Shown here in pieces: positions 31,342-39,788 of a stretch of 64,000 nt of DNA (position 1 is the stretch's first letter; every line of letters begins with the position of its first letter). The translations under genes and the position numbers were made by a program. Where the stretch lies: positions 1 through 64,000 of the forward strand of contig NZ_JAPFGY010000008.1 in assembly GCF_026586795.1 (NCBI RefSeq), given 5' to 3'. The notes under the pieces were generated by a model, which did not search any database, was not told the origin of the DNA, and saw nothing but the letters and a program-made list of their open reading frames with translations. The stretch comes from Erythrobacter sp. WG (GTDB lineage Bacteria; Pseudomonadota; Alphaproteobacteria; Sphingomonadales; Sphingomonadaceae).

Positions 31342-32154
31342 GTGAACGGGGAGGCGCTGGAGCGGATCGCAGCCGCGCTCGAGCGGCTCGCGCCCCCGCC
31401 CGCAGCCCCGACCGACTGGCTCGCCGCCCCCGCCTATGTCTGGGAAGGCGAGCGCGCGCGGCCGGTGCCGGTGCTCGACGCGCTGCCCTTGCGCGCGCTC
31501 CACGGGATCGACGCGCAGGCCCGCGCGGTGCGCGACAATTGCGGTCGGCTCGCACAGGGCACGGCGGCGCACGATATGCTGCTGTGGGGCGCGCGCGGCA
31601 TGGGCAAGTCGGCGCTGGTGCGCGCCGCGGTGGCCGATGTGCAGGCGGCGGGCGGCGCGCTGGCGCTGGTGCAGCTCGCCCCCGGCACGCTCCCGACCTT
31701 TCCAGCGCTGGTCGCCGCGCTGGCGGAGCAAAGCCGTGCCTTCCTCCTCTTCATCGACGACCTCGGTTTCGGCGCCGACGGGCGCGCGGAGATGCTGGCC
31801 TTGCGCAGCCTCCTCGACGGCGGGGTGAGCCCCCGCCCCGCGCACATCCGCCTCGCGGTGACCGCCAATCGGCGCGCCATCGTCACGCGCGAGGACACGT
31901 CGGCGGCGCTTCACGAACGCGACGAGCGCGACGATGCGCTGGCGCTCGCCGACCGCTTCGGCCTGACGCTCGGTTTCCATCCGGCGGATCAGGACATCTA
32001 CCTCGCGATCCTCGACGGCTACCTCGCCCCGCTGGGCATCGCCTTCGATGCCGAGGAGGCGCTGGCCTTCGCCATCCAGCGCGGCAACCGTTCCGGCCGC
32101 ACCGCGCTGCAATTCGCGACCGAAATCGCCGGGCGCGCGGGCCTCGCGCTCTAG
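31342..32154 (+). CDS. DUF815 family P-loop ATPase
   Basis: A 270-residue AAA-type ATPase. Walker A GARGMGKS is at residues 83-90, Walker B FLLFIDDL near 135, and sensor region RLAVTANRRAIV follows. The family is widespread with unknown cellular role. The GTG start at 31342 lies directly after the acyl-CoA dehydrogenase stop (TGACGTG), so translation is probably coupled. The 3' end overlaps the convergent sugar dehydrogenase gene by four bases. Confidence 0.85.
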   Translation: MNGEALERIAAALERLAPPPAAPTDWLAAPAYVWEGERARPVPVLDALPLRALHGIDAQARAVRDNCGRLAQGTAAHDMLLWGARGMGKSALVRAAVADVQAAGGALALVQLAPGTLPTFPALVAALAEQSRAFLLFIDDLGFGADGRAEMLALRSLLDGGVSPRPAHIRLAVTANRRAIVTREDTSAALHERDERDDALALADRFGLTLGFHPADQDIYLAILDGYLAPLGIAFDAEEALAFAIQRGNRSGRTALQFATEIAGRAGLAL

Positions 32155-33629
32155 TTGACGCTCTGCCCCGCCTGTCGGCGCAGGTAATCGGCCTCGAACT
32201 CGGCGCGGGGGTCCTTCAGCGCGCGGGGCGGAAGCCGCTCGCCTTCGAGCCGCGCGATGGCCGGCGCGGGCGCGGCGGAGGGTGAACGCACCCGCCAGAC
32301 GATCCCAGCGGTATCGTCGGTCACCAGCAGCGCACCGTCCTGCGCCCAGCCCACCCAGGTGGGACGGCCGCGGGTGGTCCCGTCCTCCTTGAGGAAGCCG
32401 GTCAGCACCGGCTTGGGCTTGCCGACCGGATTGCCGCGCGCGTCGAAATCGACGAACACCACGTCATAGCCCGAGGGCGGCTTGCGGTTCCACGAGCCGT
32501 GGCGGGCGATGAAGGCCCCGCCGCTGAAGCCCGCACCCATCCGGTCGCCCTCCTTCGAGAACACCATGCCCAGCGCCGCGACGTGCGGGCCGAGCGCATA
32601 TTCAGGCTTGCGCACGTACTCCATCAGGAACTGCGGCATCGGTGCCTTCACCCGGCGATCAATATTGGTGCGGTAATAGACCCACGGCCAGCCATACTGC
32701 GCGCCGACGGGCACGTTGGTGAGGTAATCCGGGACGAGGTCGCTGCCGAGCATATCGCGCTCGTTCACGGTGGTCCAAAGCTCGCCCGACCAGGGGTTGA
32801 AATCGAGCCCGTTGGGATTGCGCAGCCCCACCCCGAACTGGCGCGGGCGGCCGGCGGCGAGATCATATTCCCAGATCATCGCCCGACCTTCCTCGGCCTC
32901 CATCCCGTTGTCGCCGACATTGCTGACCGAGCCGACCGCGACGTAGAGCTTGGTCCCGTCGGGCGAGAGCACGATGTTGCGCATCCAGTGTCCGCCGCCG
33001 CCCGGCAGGTCCATCAGCTTGCGAGGGCCGCCGCCGACCCGGTCGCTGCCGAGCTGGTAGGGAAAGGCGAGCAGGGCATTGTGATTGGCGACGTAGAGCG
33101 TGCCGTCCTTCCACGCGAGGCCCGAGGGCGAGGACAGGCCGTCGCTGGCGATCACCTTGCGCGTTTCCGCTGTCCCGTTGCCATCGGCATCGCGCAGCAG
33201 CACGATCTGGTTGGGCGAGGGGCCGGTCGCGCCCGCCTTCGAGAGCAGCCGGTCGGCCACCCAGGCGGTGATCCTGGCCATGATCCCGCCGCCTGCGTTG
33301 TCGTCCTTGGGCGCGCGGGTGAGGCTCACCAGCACGTCGCCGTTGGGCAGGGTGACGAGCGTGCGCGGATGGTCCAGCCCCTCGGCGAAGCGCGTGACCT
33401 CGAGACCCTCTGCCGCGACCGGCGCCTCGCCCGCCTGCCAGCCGACCGGCTCGGCGATCTGCACCGTCGGGAAGCGTTCCGTCTTGGCCTTCTGCAACAC
33501 CGGATCGGTCCCGGCGACCTCCTCGACCGAAAGTTCGGCGGTGTTGCCGCGCGAGAGATAGAAGAATGCGCCCCCGGCGATCACGAGGAACACGACGAGA
33601 GCGATTGCGATCTTGCGGAAAATGGCCAT
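32151..33629 (-). CDS. PQQ-dependent sugar dehydrogenase, sorbosone dehydrogenase type
   Basis: A 492-residue protein with one N-terminal membrane segment or uncleaved signal (KIAIALVVFLVIAGGAFFYL) and a six-bladed beta-propeller of the GDH/sorbosone dehydrogenase family. Characteristic stretches are FAEGLDHPRTLVTLPNGDVL, GRPRQFGVGLRNPNGLDFNP and FIARHGSWNRKPPSGYDV. It is predicted periplasmic, oxidising an aldose or sorbosone with PQQ. No PQQ synthesis gene is in the window. Confidence 0.82.
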   Translation of the reverse strand: MAIFRKIAIALVVFLVIAGGAFFYLSRGNTAELSVEEVAGTDPVLQKAKTERFPTVQIAEPVGWQAGEAPVAAEGLEVTRFAEGLDHPRTLVTLPNGDVLVSLTRAPKDDNAGGGIMARITAWVADRLLSKAGATGPSPNQIVLLRDADGNGTAETRKVIASDGLSSPSGLAWKDGTLYVANHNALLAFPYQLGSDRVGGGPRKLMDLPGGGGHWMRNIVLSPDGTKLYVAVGSVSNVGDNGMEAEEGRAMIWEYDLAAGRPRQFGVGLRNPNGLDFNPWSGELWTTVNERDMLGSDLVPDYLTNVPVGAQYGWPWVYYRTNIDRRVKAPMPQFLMEYVRKPEYALGPHVAALGMVFSKEGDRMGAGFSGGAFIARHGSWNRKPPSGYDVVFVDFDARGNPVGKPKPVLTGFLKEDGTTRGRPTWVGWAQDGALLVTDDTAGIVWRVRSPSAAPAPAIARLEGERLPPRALKDPRAEFEADYLRRQAGQSVN

Positions 33630-33695
33630 GTGGGACGAGATAAGCCCGGCCCGTCCCGGCGGCAACCGGGTAGCGATGAAAGGCGACAGCCCCCG

Positions 33696-34196
33696 ATGTA
33701 CGATTTCATGCCCGCCGCCCAATCCGCCGCGGCGGACCTCTACCGCGACCTCCTCGCCGCCGCCGATGCCCTGACCGCAGGCGAGCCCGATGCCGTCGCC
33801 AACATGGCCAATGTCGCGGCGTTGCTGTGGGAGTTCCTGCCGGACCTCAACTGGGCGGGCTTCTACCGGGTCGGACCCGCCAAGGCCGGCGGCGCTGAGG
33901 AACTGGTGCTCGGGCCCTTCGTGGGTCGCCCGGCGTGCATCCGCATCCCCTTCGGCACCGGCGTGTGCGGGACCGCGGCGCAAAGTCGCGCCACGCAACT
34001 TGTCGCCGACGTCCACGCCTTCCCCGGCCACATCGCCTGCGATGCGGCAAGCGCCAGCGAACTCGTCGTCCCGGTGCTGCGCGACGGCGCGGTGATTGCG
34101 GTGATCGACCTCGACAGCCCCACCCCCGCGCGCTTCACCGCCGAGGACGCGGCCGGCATCGAGGCGCTCGCCACCATGCTCGCCGCGCGTATCTGA
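33696..34196 (+). CDS. msrC: Free methionine-(R)-sulfoxide reductase (GAF domain)
   Basis: A 166-residue single GAF-domain protein. The three cysteines of the fRMsr family are present: RPACIRI (Cys81), GVCGTA (Cys91) and HIACDA (Cys115), which supports reduction of free methionine-R-sulfoxide. ATG 33696 (MYDFMPAAQSAAADLYRD) starts in the divergent gap with the sugar dehydrogenase. There is no obvious operon partner. Confidence 0.88.
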   Translation: MYDFMPAAQSAAADLYRDLLAAADALTAGEPDAVANMANVAALLWEFLPDLNWAGFYRVGPAKAGGAEELVLGPFVGRPACIRIPFGTGVCGTAAQSRATQLVADVHAFPGHIACDAASASELVVPVLRDGAVIAVIDLDSPTPARFTAEDAAGIEALATMLAARI

Positions 34197-34232
34197 CCCC
34201 AAACGGGACAATCCTGCGCGCGCCGCTTGGGC

Positions 34233-34282
34233 GCCGGGTGGAGTCGATGGTAAGCTTTCGCTAACCATCGACTCCACCCGGC
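34233..34282. repeat. Long 50-base inverted repeat
   Basis: Arms of 19 bases match perfectly: GCCGGGTGGAGTCGATGGT at 34233-34251 and its complement at 34264-34282. An inner A-A mismatch and a three-base AGC/GCT pair leave a small TTTC loop. It lies 36 bases after the msrC stop and 23 bases before the next start. No T-tract follows, so it is not a standard terminator. It might be a regulatory cruciform, a leader hairpin or a mobile-repeat remnant. Confidence 0.85.
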
Positions 34283-34304
34283 TGATCTGAGGGGAATCAC
34301 GCTC

Positions 34305-35216
34305 ATGCCCACCCGTTTGCCGACCCTGCCGCTGGCCGCGCTCGCCCTCGCCGTTCCGGCGTTCGCCCAGGCGCAGAGCTATCCCTTGGCACCGCCGCTC
34401 CCGCCGATGAGCGATGCCGAGGTGCGCGCCCTGCCGCAGGATATGCGCAGCGCGCCCATCGCGGCCTTTGAGGATGAAACGCGCACGGTGGTCGACGGGG
34501 TGGAGACCATCACCCGCACCCGCCGCATCGATTCGCCCCGCCCGGCCCCGGCCCCGCAAGGTTATGCCCAGGGATATCCGCAGGGTTACACGCAGGGCTA
34601 TGCCCAACCCGCCGCAGTCGGCGGCTACTACGGCGGTGCCCCCGCGGTGTTCGAGCGCCAGCAGTGGATCGACGAATGCCGCAGCCGCACCCGCGGCCGC
34701 AGCCGCAACGATACCGGGCTCATCATCGGCGGGCTGCTCGGCGCGATCGGCGGGGGCTTTGCCGGCAACGCCATCGCGGGCGCAGGCGACAAGGTGCTCG
34801 GCACGGTCCTCGGCGTCGGGGGCGGCGGGCTGATCGGGGGCCTGATCGGCAGCCTGTTCGACGGCGGCCGCAAGAGGAGCCTCTATGACTGCGAGGCCGC
34901 GCTCGACAGCTACCTGTCTGCCTACGGCACGCCCGCCCCGCGCATCGCGAGCCGCGAGATCGCCTATCCGGGCGGCTACTACGCCGCGCCGGCCTTCGGC
35001 TACGGCTACCCGCAGGGCTATTCCTACGGCTACAGCTACGCCCCGCCGCCGCAGATGGTGCTGGTGCCGGTCCGCACCGAGGTGCAGCAGCAGGTGGTGG
35101 TGCGCGAAAACGAGCGCTACGAGAGCTACACCGTCCCCGGCGCCGAGCGCACGATCCCGGCGCCCTCGCCGAAGATGATCAAGCTCCCCTCGGGCAAGAT
35201 GATCAAGAACCGCTAG
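34305..35216 (+). CDS. Secreted glycine-zipper protein with QGY repeats
   Basis: A 303-residue protein with a Sec signal peptide (cleavage after AFAQAQ, about residue 24). Residues about 85-100 are a short QGY repeat (PQGYAQGYPQGYTQGYAQ). About 140-190 is a glycine zipper, LIIGGLLGAIGGGFAGNAIAG and VLGVGGGGLIGGLIGSLF, as in outer-membrane 17-kDa-antigen-like proteins. A Tyr/Gly-rich stretch and VVVRENERYESYTVPG follow. Probable envelope protein of unknown function. A 50-base inverted repeat precedes it and a bidirectional terminator follows. Confidence 0.8.
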   Translation: MPTRLPTLPLAALALAVPAFAQAQSYPLAPPLPPMSDAEVRALPQDMRSAPIAAFEDETRTVVDGVETITRTRRIDSPRPAPAPQGYAQGYPQGYTQGYAQPAAVGGYYGGAPAVFERQQWIDECRSRTRGRSRNDTGLIIGGLLGAIGGGFAGNAIAGAGDKVLGTVLGVGGGGLIGGLIGSLFDGGRKRSLYDCEAALDSYLSAYGTPAPRIASREIAYPGGYYAAPAFGYGYPQGYSYGYSYAPPPQMVLVPVRTEVQQQVVVRENERYESYTVPGAERTIPAPSPKMIKLPSGKMIKNR

Positions 35217-35255
35217 GTTTTTCCGAAACTTGGCCTCACCCGGTGGGGCCAAAGA

Positions 35256-35296
35256 GAAGCCCCGCACGGTCAGGCGACAGTGCGGGGCTTCTTTAT
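35256..35296. terminator. Bidirectional terminator between the glycine-zipper gene and parB
   Basis: Perfect 12-base stem, GAAGCCCCGCAC at 35256-35267 and GTGCGGGGCTTC at 35280-35291, with TTTAT after it on the plus strand and TCTTT after it on the minus strand. It lies between the two convergent genes and should serve both. Confidence 0.88.
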
Positions 35297-35327
35297 GCCG
35301 GCGTTCGGCAGGTGCGCGGCGGCGGCG

Positions 35328-36290
35328 TCAGATCTCGCCGCCGGTGAGGCGCTGGCACACCAGGTCGAGCTGGTCGAGCGTGGTGTAGCGGATCGTGATC
35401 GTCCCCTTGCGCGGATCGACCTCGGGCTTGATCCGCACCGACAGGCCGAGAAACTCCTCGAGATGCTGCTGCACGGCGAGGATATCGGCGTGCTCGGCCG
35501 GCAGGTAGGGCGCGTCCTTGGGCCCCTCGGCGGGCTTGCCCGGCTTGCGGGTCAGGGTCTCGATATCGCGCACCGAGAGCCCTTCGGCGACCGCGACCTC
35601 CGCCAGTTCCAGCGCATCGTCCCGCCCGATCAGCGCGCGCGCGTGGCCGACCGTCAATCCGCCCTGCTCGATCAGGTCCAGCACCCGCTCGGGCAGCGAC
35701 ATCAGCCGCATCACGTTGGCGACATGGCTGCGCGACTTCTCGACCATCTTGGCGATATCGACCTGGATCATCCCCTCCTCCTCGGAGAGACGGTGATAGG
35801 CGCGCGCTTCCTCGACCGGCGAAAGGTCCTCGCGCTGGAGGTTCTCGATCAGCGCCAGCGCCGTCACCTCGCGATCGGAGAGGTTGCGGACCAGTGCCGG
35901 GATCTCGTGCAGCCGCGCCTTCTGCGCCGCCCGCCAGCGCCGCTCCCCGGCGACGAGCTGGAAGCCGCTGCCCTCCGGATGCGGGCGGACGATAATCGGC
36001 TGGATCACGCCGCGCGTGGCGATCGACGCGGCCAGTTCGGCGAGCGCGGTCTCGTCGAAATATTTGCGCGGGTTGCCGGGCAGCGGCTTGATCGTCGCGA
36101 TGGCGAGCATCCGGAGCGGCGAGCTGCCGTCCGCCGGCGCCTCGCCCGGCTCGTCGCGGCGTACCAGCGGTTCCTCCCGCCGGGTTTCTCCGAGCAGCGC
36201 GCCGAGCCCCTTGCCGAGCCGCCGCGGCTTGTCCGCCGCACCGCGCGAAATGGAAGCATTTTCAGTGACTTCAGTGCTATTCTCGGTCAT
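35328..36290 (-). CDS. parB: Chromosome partitioning protein ParB
   Basis: A 320-residue ParB/Spo0J CTPase-type clamp that loads at parS. The N-terminal region holds PRRLGKGLGALLGE (ParA-stimulating arm). The CTP-binding ParB/Srx domain contains NPRKYFDETALAELAASIAT and VAGERRWRAAQKA. The KorB/HTH domain reads ALIENLQREDLSPVEEARAYH and IAKMVEKSRSHVANVMRLM, and the C-terminal dimerisation domain ends the protein. The ATG overlaps the parA stop (ATGA). The nine parS sites in this window are its expected targets. Confidence 0.97.
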   Translation of the reverse strand: MTENSTEVTENASISRGAADKPRRLGKGLGALLGETRREEPLVRRDEPGEAPADGSSPLRMLAIATIKPLPGNPRKYFDETALAELAASIATRGVIQPIIVRPHPEGSGFQLVAGERRWRAAQKARLHEIPALVRNLSDREVTALALIENLQREDLSPVEEARAYHRLSEEEGMIQVDIAKMVEKSRSHVANVMRLMSLPERVLDLIEQGGLTVGHARALIGRDDALELAEVAVAEGLSVRDIETLTRKPGKPAEGPKDAPYLPAEHADILAVQQHLEEFLGLSVRIKPEVDPRKGTITIRYTTLDQLDLVCQRLTGGEI

Positions 36291-37063
36291 GCCGCCTGTC
36301 TTTCTGCGGGAAATCGCCCGATCAGCTCGCGCGCGAGGGCCATATAGGCGCGGCTGCCGGTGCAGTGCTGGTCGTAGATCAGCGCCGGGAGCCCGTGGCT
36401 CGGCGCCTCGGACAGGCGCACGTTGCGCGGGATCACGGTTTCGAACACCAGCTTGCCGAGGCAGTCGCGCACATCGTCCGACACCTGGTCGGTCAGGCGG
36501 TTGCGCCGGTCGTACATGGTCAGCGCCACGCCGATGATGCCGAGATCCGGGTTGAAGCGCTGCTGCACCTGATCGACCGTCTGGAGCAGCTGGCTGAGGC
36601 CCTCCAGCGCGAAGAACTCGCATTGCAGCGGCACCAGCAGGGTATCGGCGGCGCACAGGGCGTTCAAGGTCAGCAGGCCCAGCGAGGGCGGGCAGTCGAT
36701 GAAGCAGATGTCGTGCCCGGTGTAGCCGGTCAGCGCCTTGTCGAGGCGGTGCGTGCGCCCTTCGACCGCCACCAGCTCGACCTCGGCCCCCGACAGGTCC
36801 ACCGTCGCGGGGACGATATCGAGCTTCGGGATGGACGAACGCATGATCGCGCTCTCCAGCGTGATCTCGTCGACGAGCAGGTCATAGCTCGATACCTCGC
36901 GGCTCGCGGCGTGCACCCCCAGCCCAGTGGAGGCGTTGCCCTGCGGATCGAGGTCGATAAGCAGGGTTCGCCACCCCGTCGCGGCCATCGCCGTGGCGAT
37001 GTTGATCGCGGTGGTGGTCTTGCCCACCCCGCCCTTCTGGTTGGCTATCGCGATGGTCAGCAT
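36287..37063 (-). CDS. parA: Chromosome partitioning ATPase ParA
   Basis: A 258-residue ParA/Soj ATPase. The deviant Walker A KGGVGKTT is at residues 10-17 with the signature lysine, and Walker A' DLDPQGNAS and Walker B CFIDCPPSLGLLTLN follow. It drives segregation of ParB-parS complexes by ATP-dependent DNA binding. It is followed immediately by parB and preceded by rsmG, the usual order rsmG-parA-parB near alphaproteobacterial origins. Confidence 0.97.
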   Translation of the reverse strand: MLTIAIANQKGGVGKTTTAINIATAMAATGWRTLLIDLDPQGNASTGLGVHAASREVSSYDLLVDEITLESAIMRSSIPKLDIVPATVDLSGAEVELVAVEGRTHRLDKALTGYTGHDICFIDCPPSLGLLTLNALCAADTLLVPLQCEFFALEGLSQLLQTVDQVQQRFNPDLGIIGVALTMYDRRNRLTDQVSDDVRDCLGKLVFETVIPRNVRLSEAPSHGLPALIYDQHCTGSRAYMALARELIGRFPAERQAA

Positions 37064-37121
37064 GGTCTTGCCCGTCCTTCCCTGCGCCCACCTGCCGGTT
37101 TGCGCGTGCTTCGCGTGTCCG

Positions 37122-37748
37122 TTACGCCTTCACGATGATCCCCGCGTCGGAATCGGTCAAGGAATGTTTCACGTGAAACATTGCCCGAATCGAAGGCTTC
37201 AAGCTCTCCAACTCCTGCGCCGCCGAGCGCCCCTTGGGCAACACGTAGACCGTGCCCCTTGTGGAGAAGGGTGCGGATAGCTCGAGAAGCTTGGGGAGCG
37301 GCGCGAAGGCGCGTGCCGAAATGGCCCGCGCCGGGAAGGCGGCAACCCGCTCCAGACGCTGCCCCTCGACCCGGCACTTCGGCAAGCCGAGCGCCTCTAT
37401 GGCGCGGTTCAGGAAGTCAACCCTACGGGCGCGGGACTCGACCAGCACCACCGGCATTCTCGGGCAAAGCGCGGCGATGACGAGGCCGGGAAAGCCTGGG
37501 CCGCTGCCGAGATCGAGCCACGGGCCTCCGGCGTTAGGACCCAATGTTTCACGTGAAACATTTTCGAGAAGCTGCGCGGAGTCCGCAATGTGGCGCTGCC
37601 AGAGGTGCGGCTCGGTGGCCTTGGCGATGAGGTTCTGGCGCTGGTTCTCGTCCAGCACCAGCGCGGCGAAGGTGTCGAGCCTCGCCATCCCCTCGGCATC
37701 GGTCAGCCCGGCGACATAGGCGCGGGCCTCCTCCTCGGTCCGGATCAC
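37122..37748 (-). CDS. rsmG: 16S rRNA (guanine527-N7)-methyltransferase RsmG
   Basis: A 208-residue SAM-dependent methyltransferase (GidB) modifying G527 of 16S rRNA. The SAM motif is [16 protein letters not shown], followed by [16 protein letters not shown] and [20 protein letters not shown] start at 37748 overlaps the mnmG stop (GTGA). Two perfect parS sites lie inside the reading frame: 37545-37560, read as the peptide NVSRETL, and 37165-37180 near the C-terminus, read as MFHVKH. The gene thus codes for both protein and centromere. Confidence 0.94.
   Translation of the reverse strand: MIRTEEEARAYVAGLTDAEGMARLDTFAALVLDENQRQNLIAKATEPHLWQRHIADSAQLLENVSRETLGPNAGGPWLDLGSGPGFPGLVIAALCPRMPVVLVESRARRVDFLNRAIEALGLPKCRVEGQRLERVAAFPARAISARAFAPLPKLLELSAPFSTRGTVYVLPKGRSAAQELESLKPSIRAMFHVKHSLTDSDAGIIVKA
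37165..37180. promoter_or_regulatory. parS site within the 3' end of rsmG
   Basis: Perfect TGTTTCACGTGAAACA, encoding MFHVKH near the RsmG C-terminus. It is about 100 bases upstream of the parA start and the closest site to parAB. Confidence 0.95.
37545..37560. promoter_or_regulatory. parS site inside rsmG
   Basis: Perfect TGTTTCACGTGAAACA, 380 bases from the previous site, read in the RsmG frame as NVSRETL, upstream of the SAM-binding motif. Confidence 0.95.
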
Positions 37749-39610
37749 GCCGCCTGCTGCCCGTCGGAAATCCGGCGCCGGGCGTGGACGAGGAGCGCGG
37801 AGAGCGCTGCCGGCGTGACCCCCGGCACCCGCCCCGCTGCGGCCAAGGTGCCCGGTGCCGCCTTGGTCAGACGCTCGACCATCTCGTTCGAGAGGCCCGG
37901 CACCACGCCATAGGGGAAGTCCGCGGCCAGCGGCAGCGCCTCGCTGGCGCGCAGATCGCGGAGCTCGGCATCCTGCCGGGCAAGATAGGGCGCATAGGCG
38001 GCGTCTTCCGCCAGCTCGTCCGCCAAGGCCGGATCGCTGGCGGCCAACTCGCCGAGCCACGGCGCGAGTGCATCGGGCGTGACTCCGTCGAAGCGGAGCC
38101 ACTCGGCCAGCGTCTTTACCCCGTGATCGTGGCGCACCGGGAGGCCGAGATCGGCAAGCTCCCGCGCGTGGATCCGCTCCGAATGTTTCACGTGAAACAT
38201 TTCCCGCAAAGCCTCGCGCCGCTCCCACCAGGCGCGCCGCTCATCGCCAATGCACCCTGCGGCGATGCCCAGACCCGTCAGTCGGGTCGCGGCATTGTTG
38301 GCCCGCAGGCGCAGACGGTATTCCGCACGCGCGGTGAGCATCCGGTAAGGCTCGGTCACGCCCTGCAAGGTCAGGTCGTCGACCATCACCGCGATGTAGC
38401 TGTTCGCGCGGTCGAGCACGGGCGCCGCCTTGCCCAGCGCCGCCGCCGCAGCTTCAAGCCCCGCGACCAGCCCCTGCGCCGCTGCCTCCTCGTAGCCGGT
38501 GGTGCCGTTGATCTGCCCGGCACAATAGAGCCCGGGGATCGCTCGCAGCTGCAAGTCCGGCGTGAGGGCGCGCGGGTCGATGTGGTCATATTCCACCGCA
38601 TAGCCCGGCTGCACGATCCGCACCGCCTCGCAGCCCGGCATGGTCCGCACCACCGTCTCCTGCACGTCCACCGGGAGCGAAGTGCTGATCCCGTTGGGAT
38701 AGACGATATGCGTGTCGAGACCCTCGGGCTCGAGGAAGACCTGATGCCCCTCCCGGTCGCCAAAGCGGTGGATCTTGTCCTCGATCGACGGGCAGTAGCG
38801 CGGCCCTGCCGCCGCGATCGCGCCGGAGAACAGGGGCGAGCGGTGGAGGTTGGCACGGATCGCGTCGTGCCCGGCGTGGGTGGTGCGGGTGATGGCACAG
38901 AACACCTGCGGGTTCAGGCGGCGCGCCGTCAGCGGCGACATGGTCCAGCCCTCGTCGTCGGAGGGCTGTTCCTCGAGCGCGGCCCAATCGATGGTCCGCC
39001 CGTCGAGCCGCGGCGGGGTGCCGGTCTTGAGCCGCGCCATGGGCAGGTCCGCGCCGCGCAGCTGTGCTGCGAGGCGCTTGGCGGCGTTCTCGCCGATGCG
39101 CCCGCCTTCGAATCGCTCTTCACCGCGGTAGAGAATGCCGCCGAGAAAGGTCCCGGTGCACAGCACCACCCGCCCCGCACCTAGGATCGTGCCGTCCGCC
39201 AATGCGAGCCCGGCGACCCGTCCGCCCTCCAGCACCAGCGCGGCGGCTTCGCCCTGCACCAGCGTGAGGTTCTGCTGCGAGCGGACCGTCTGCTGCACGG
39301 CCGCCTTGAACCGGACCCGATCGGCCTGAACGCGCGGGCCCCACACGGCGCTCCCCTTCGAGCGGTTGAGCATCCGGTAATGGATCGCCCCGGCATCTGC
39401 CGCGCGTCCGATCACCCCGTCCAGCGCATCAACCTCGCGCACGAGGTGGCCCTTGCCAAGACCGCCGATCGCCGGGTTGCAGCTCATCGCGCCGATGGCG
39501 GCGAGGTCGAAACTGACGAGCGCGGTGCGCGCGCCCATCCGCGCGGCGCCGCAAGCCGCTTCCACCCCGGCGTGCCCGCCGCCGACAACGATGACATCGA
39601 AATTCGCCAT
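37745..39610 (-). CDS. mnmG: tRNA uridine-5-carboxymethylaminomethyl synthesis enzyme MnmG
   Basis: A 621-residue FAD enzyme (GidA) that with MnmE modifies wobble uridine U34 of several tRNAs. FAD-binding motif [19 protein letters not shown] is at the N-terminus, with [32 protein letters not shown] and [15 protein letters not shown] later. The parS site at 38184-38199 is embedded in the C-terminal part and read as MFHVKH. Three further parS sites lie in the 178-base gap between mnmG and mnmE. Confidence 0.96.
   Translation of the reverse strand: MANFDVIVVGGGHAGVEAACGAARMGARTALVSFDLAAIGAMSCNPAIGGLGKGHLVREVDALDGVIGRAADAGAIHYRMLNRSKGSAVWGPRVQADRVRFKAAVQQTVRSQQNLTLVQGEAAALVLEGGRVAGLALADGTILGAGRVVLCTGTFLGGILYRGEERFEGGRIGENAAKRLAAQLRGADLPMARLKTGTPPRLDGRTIDWAALEEQPSDDEGWTMSPLTARRLNPQVFCAITRTTHAGHDAIRANLHRSPLFSGAIAAAGPRYCPSIEDKIHRFGDREGHQVFLEPEGLDTHIVYPNGISTSLPVDVQETVVRTMPGCEAVRIVQPGYAVEYDHIDPRALTPDLQLRAIPGLYCAGQINGTTGYEEAAAQGLVAGLEAAAAALGKAAPVLDRANSYIAVMVDDLTLQGVTEPYRMLTARAEYRLRLRANNAATRLTGLGIAAGCIGDERRAWWERREALREMFHVKHSERIHARELADLGLPVRHDHGVKTLAEWLRFDGVTPDALAPWLGELAASDPALADELAEDAAYAPYLARQDAELRDLRASEALPLAADFPYGVVPGLSNEMVERLTKAAPGTLAAAGRVPGVTPAALSALLVHARRRISDGQQAA
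38184..38199. promoter_or_regulatory. parS site inside mnmG
   Basis: Perfect TGTTTCACGTGAAACA, translated in the MnmG frame as EMFHVKHSE. Confidence 0.95.
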
Positions 39611-39678
39611 GACGGCCGCCAGATAGGGGCCAGAACCGCAATCGTCAAAGCTGTTTGGGTCTGGTTCTCGGGCTAGAA

Positions 39679-39694
39679 TGTTTCACGTGAAACA
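39679..39694. promoter_or_regulatory. parS site, first of the intergenic triplet
   Basis: Perfect TGTTTCACGTGAAACA in the mnmG-mnmE gap. The next copy starts 38 bases later. Confidence 0.95.
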
Positions 39695-39716
39695 TTGGGG
39701 TCGGACTGGGAGCCAA

Positions 39717-39732
39717 TGTTTCACGTGAAACA
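39717..39732. promoter_or_regulatory. parS site, second of the intergenic triplet
   Basis: Perfect TGTTTCACGTGAAACA, 38 bases after the first and 37 before the third copy. Confidence 0.95.
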
Positions 39733-39753
39733 TTGAGGCCAGATCCAGAGCCA

Positions 39754-39769
39754 TGTTTCACGTGAAACA
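39754..39769. promoter_or_regulatory. parS site, third of the intergenic triplet
   Basis: Perfect TGTTTCACGTGAAACA, ending 19 bases before the end of mnmE. Confidence 0.95.
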
Positions 39770-39788
39770 TTGGCCGCAACGACGCGCT

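Noticed and set aside
32151-35267. Minus-strand frame of over 1000 codons that appears to fuse the sugar dehydrogenase with an upstream region
   Set aside because: The upstream part is antisense to msrC and the glycine-zipper gene and is not protein-like. The real start is the M before the membrane segment at 33629.
37122-38228. Apparent N-terminal extension of RsmG
   Set aside because: The extra residues are out-of-frame mnmG sequence; the GTG at 37748 overlapping the mnmG stop is the fitting start.
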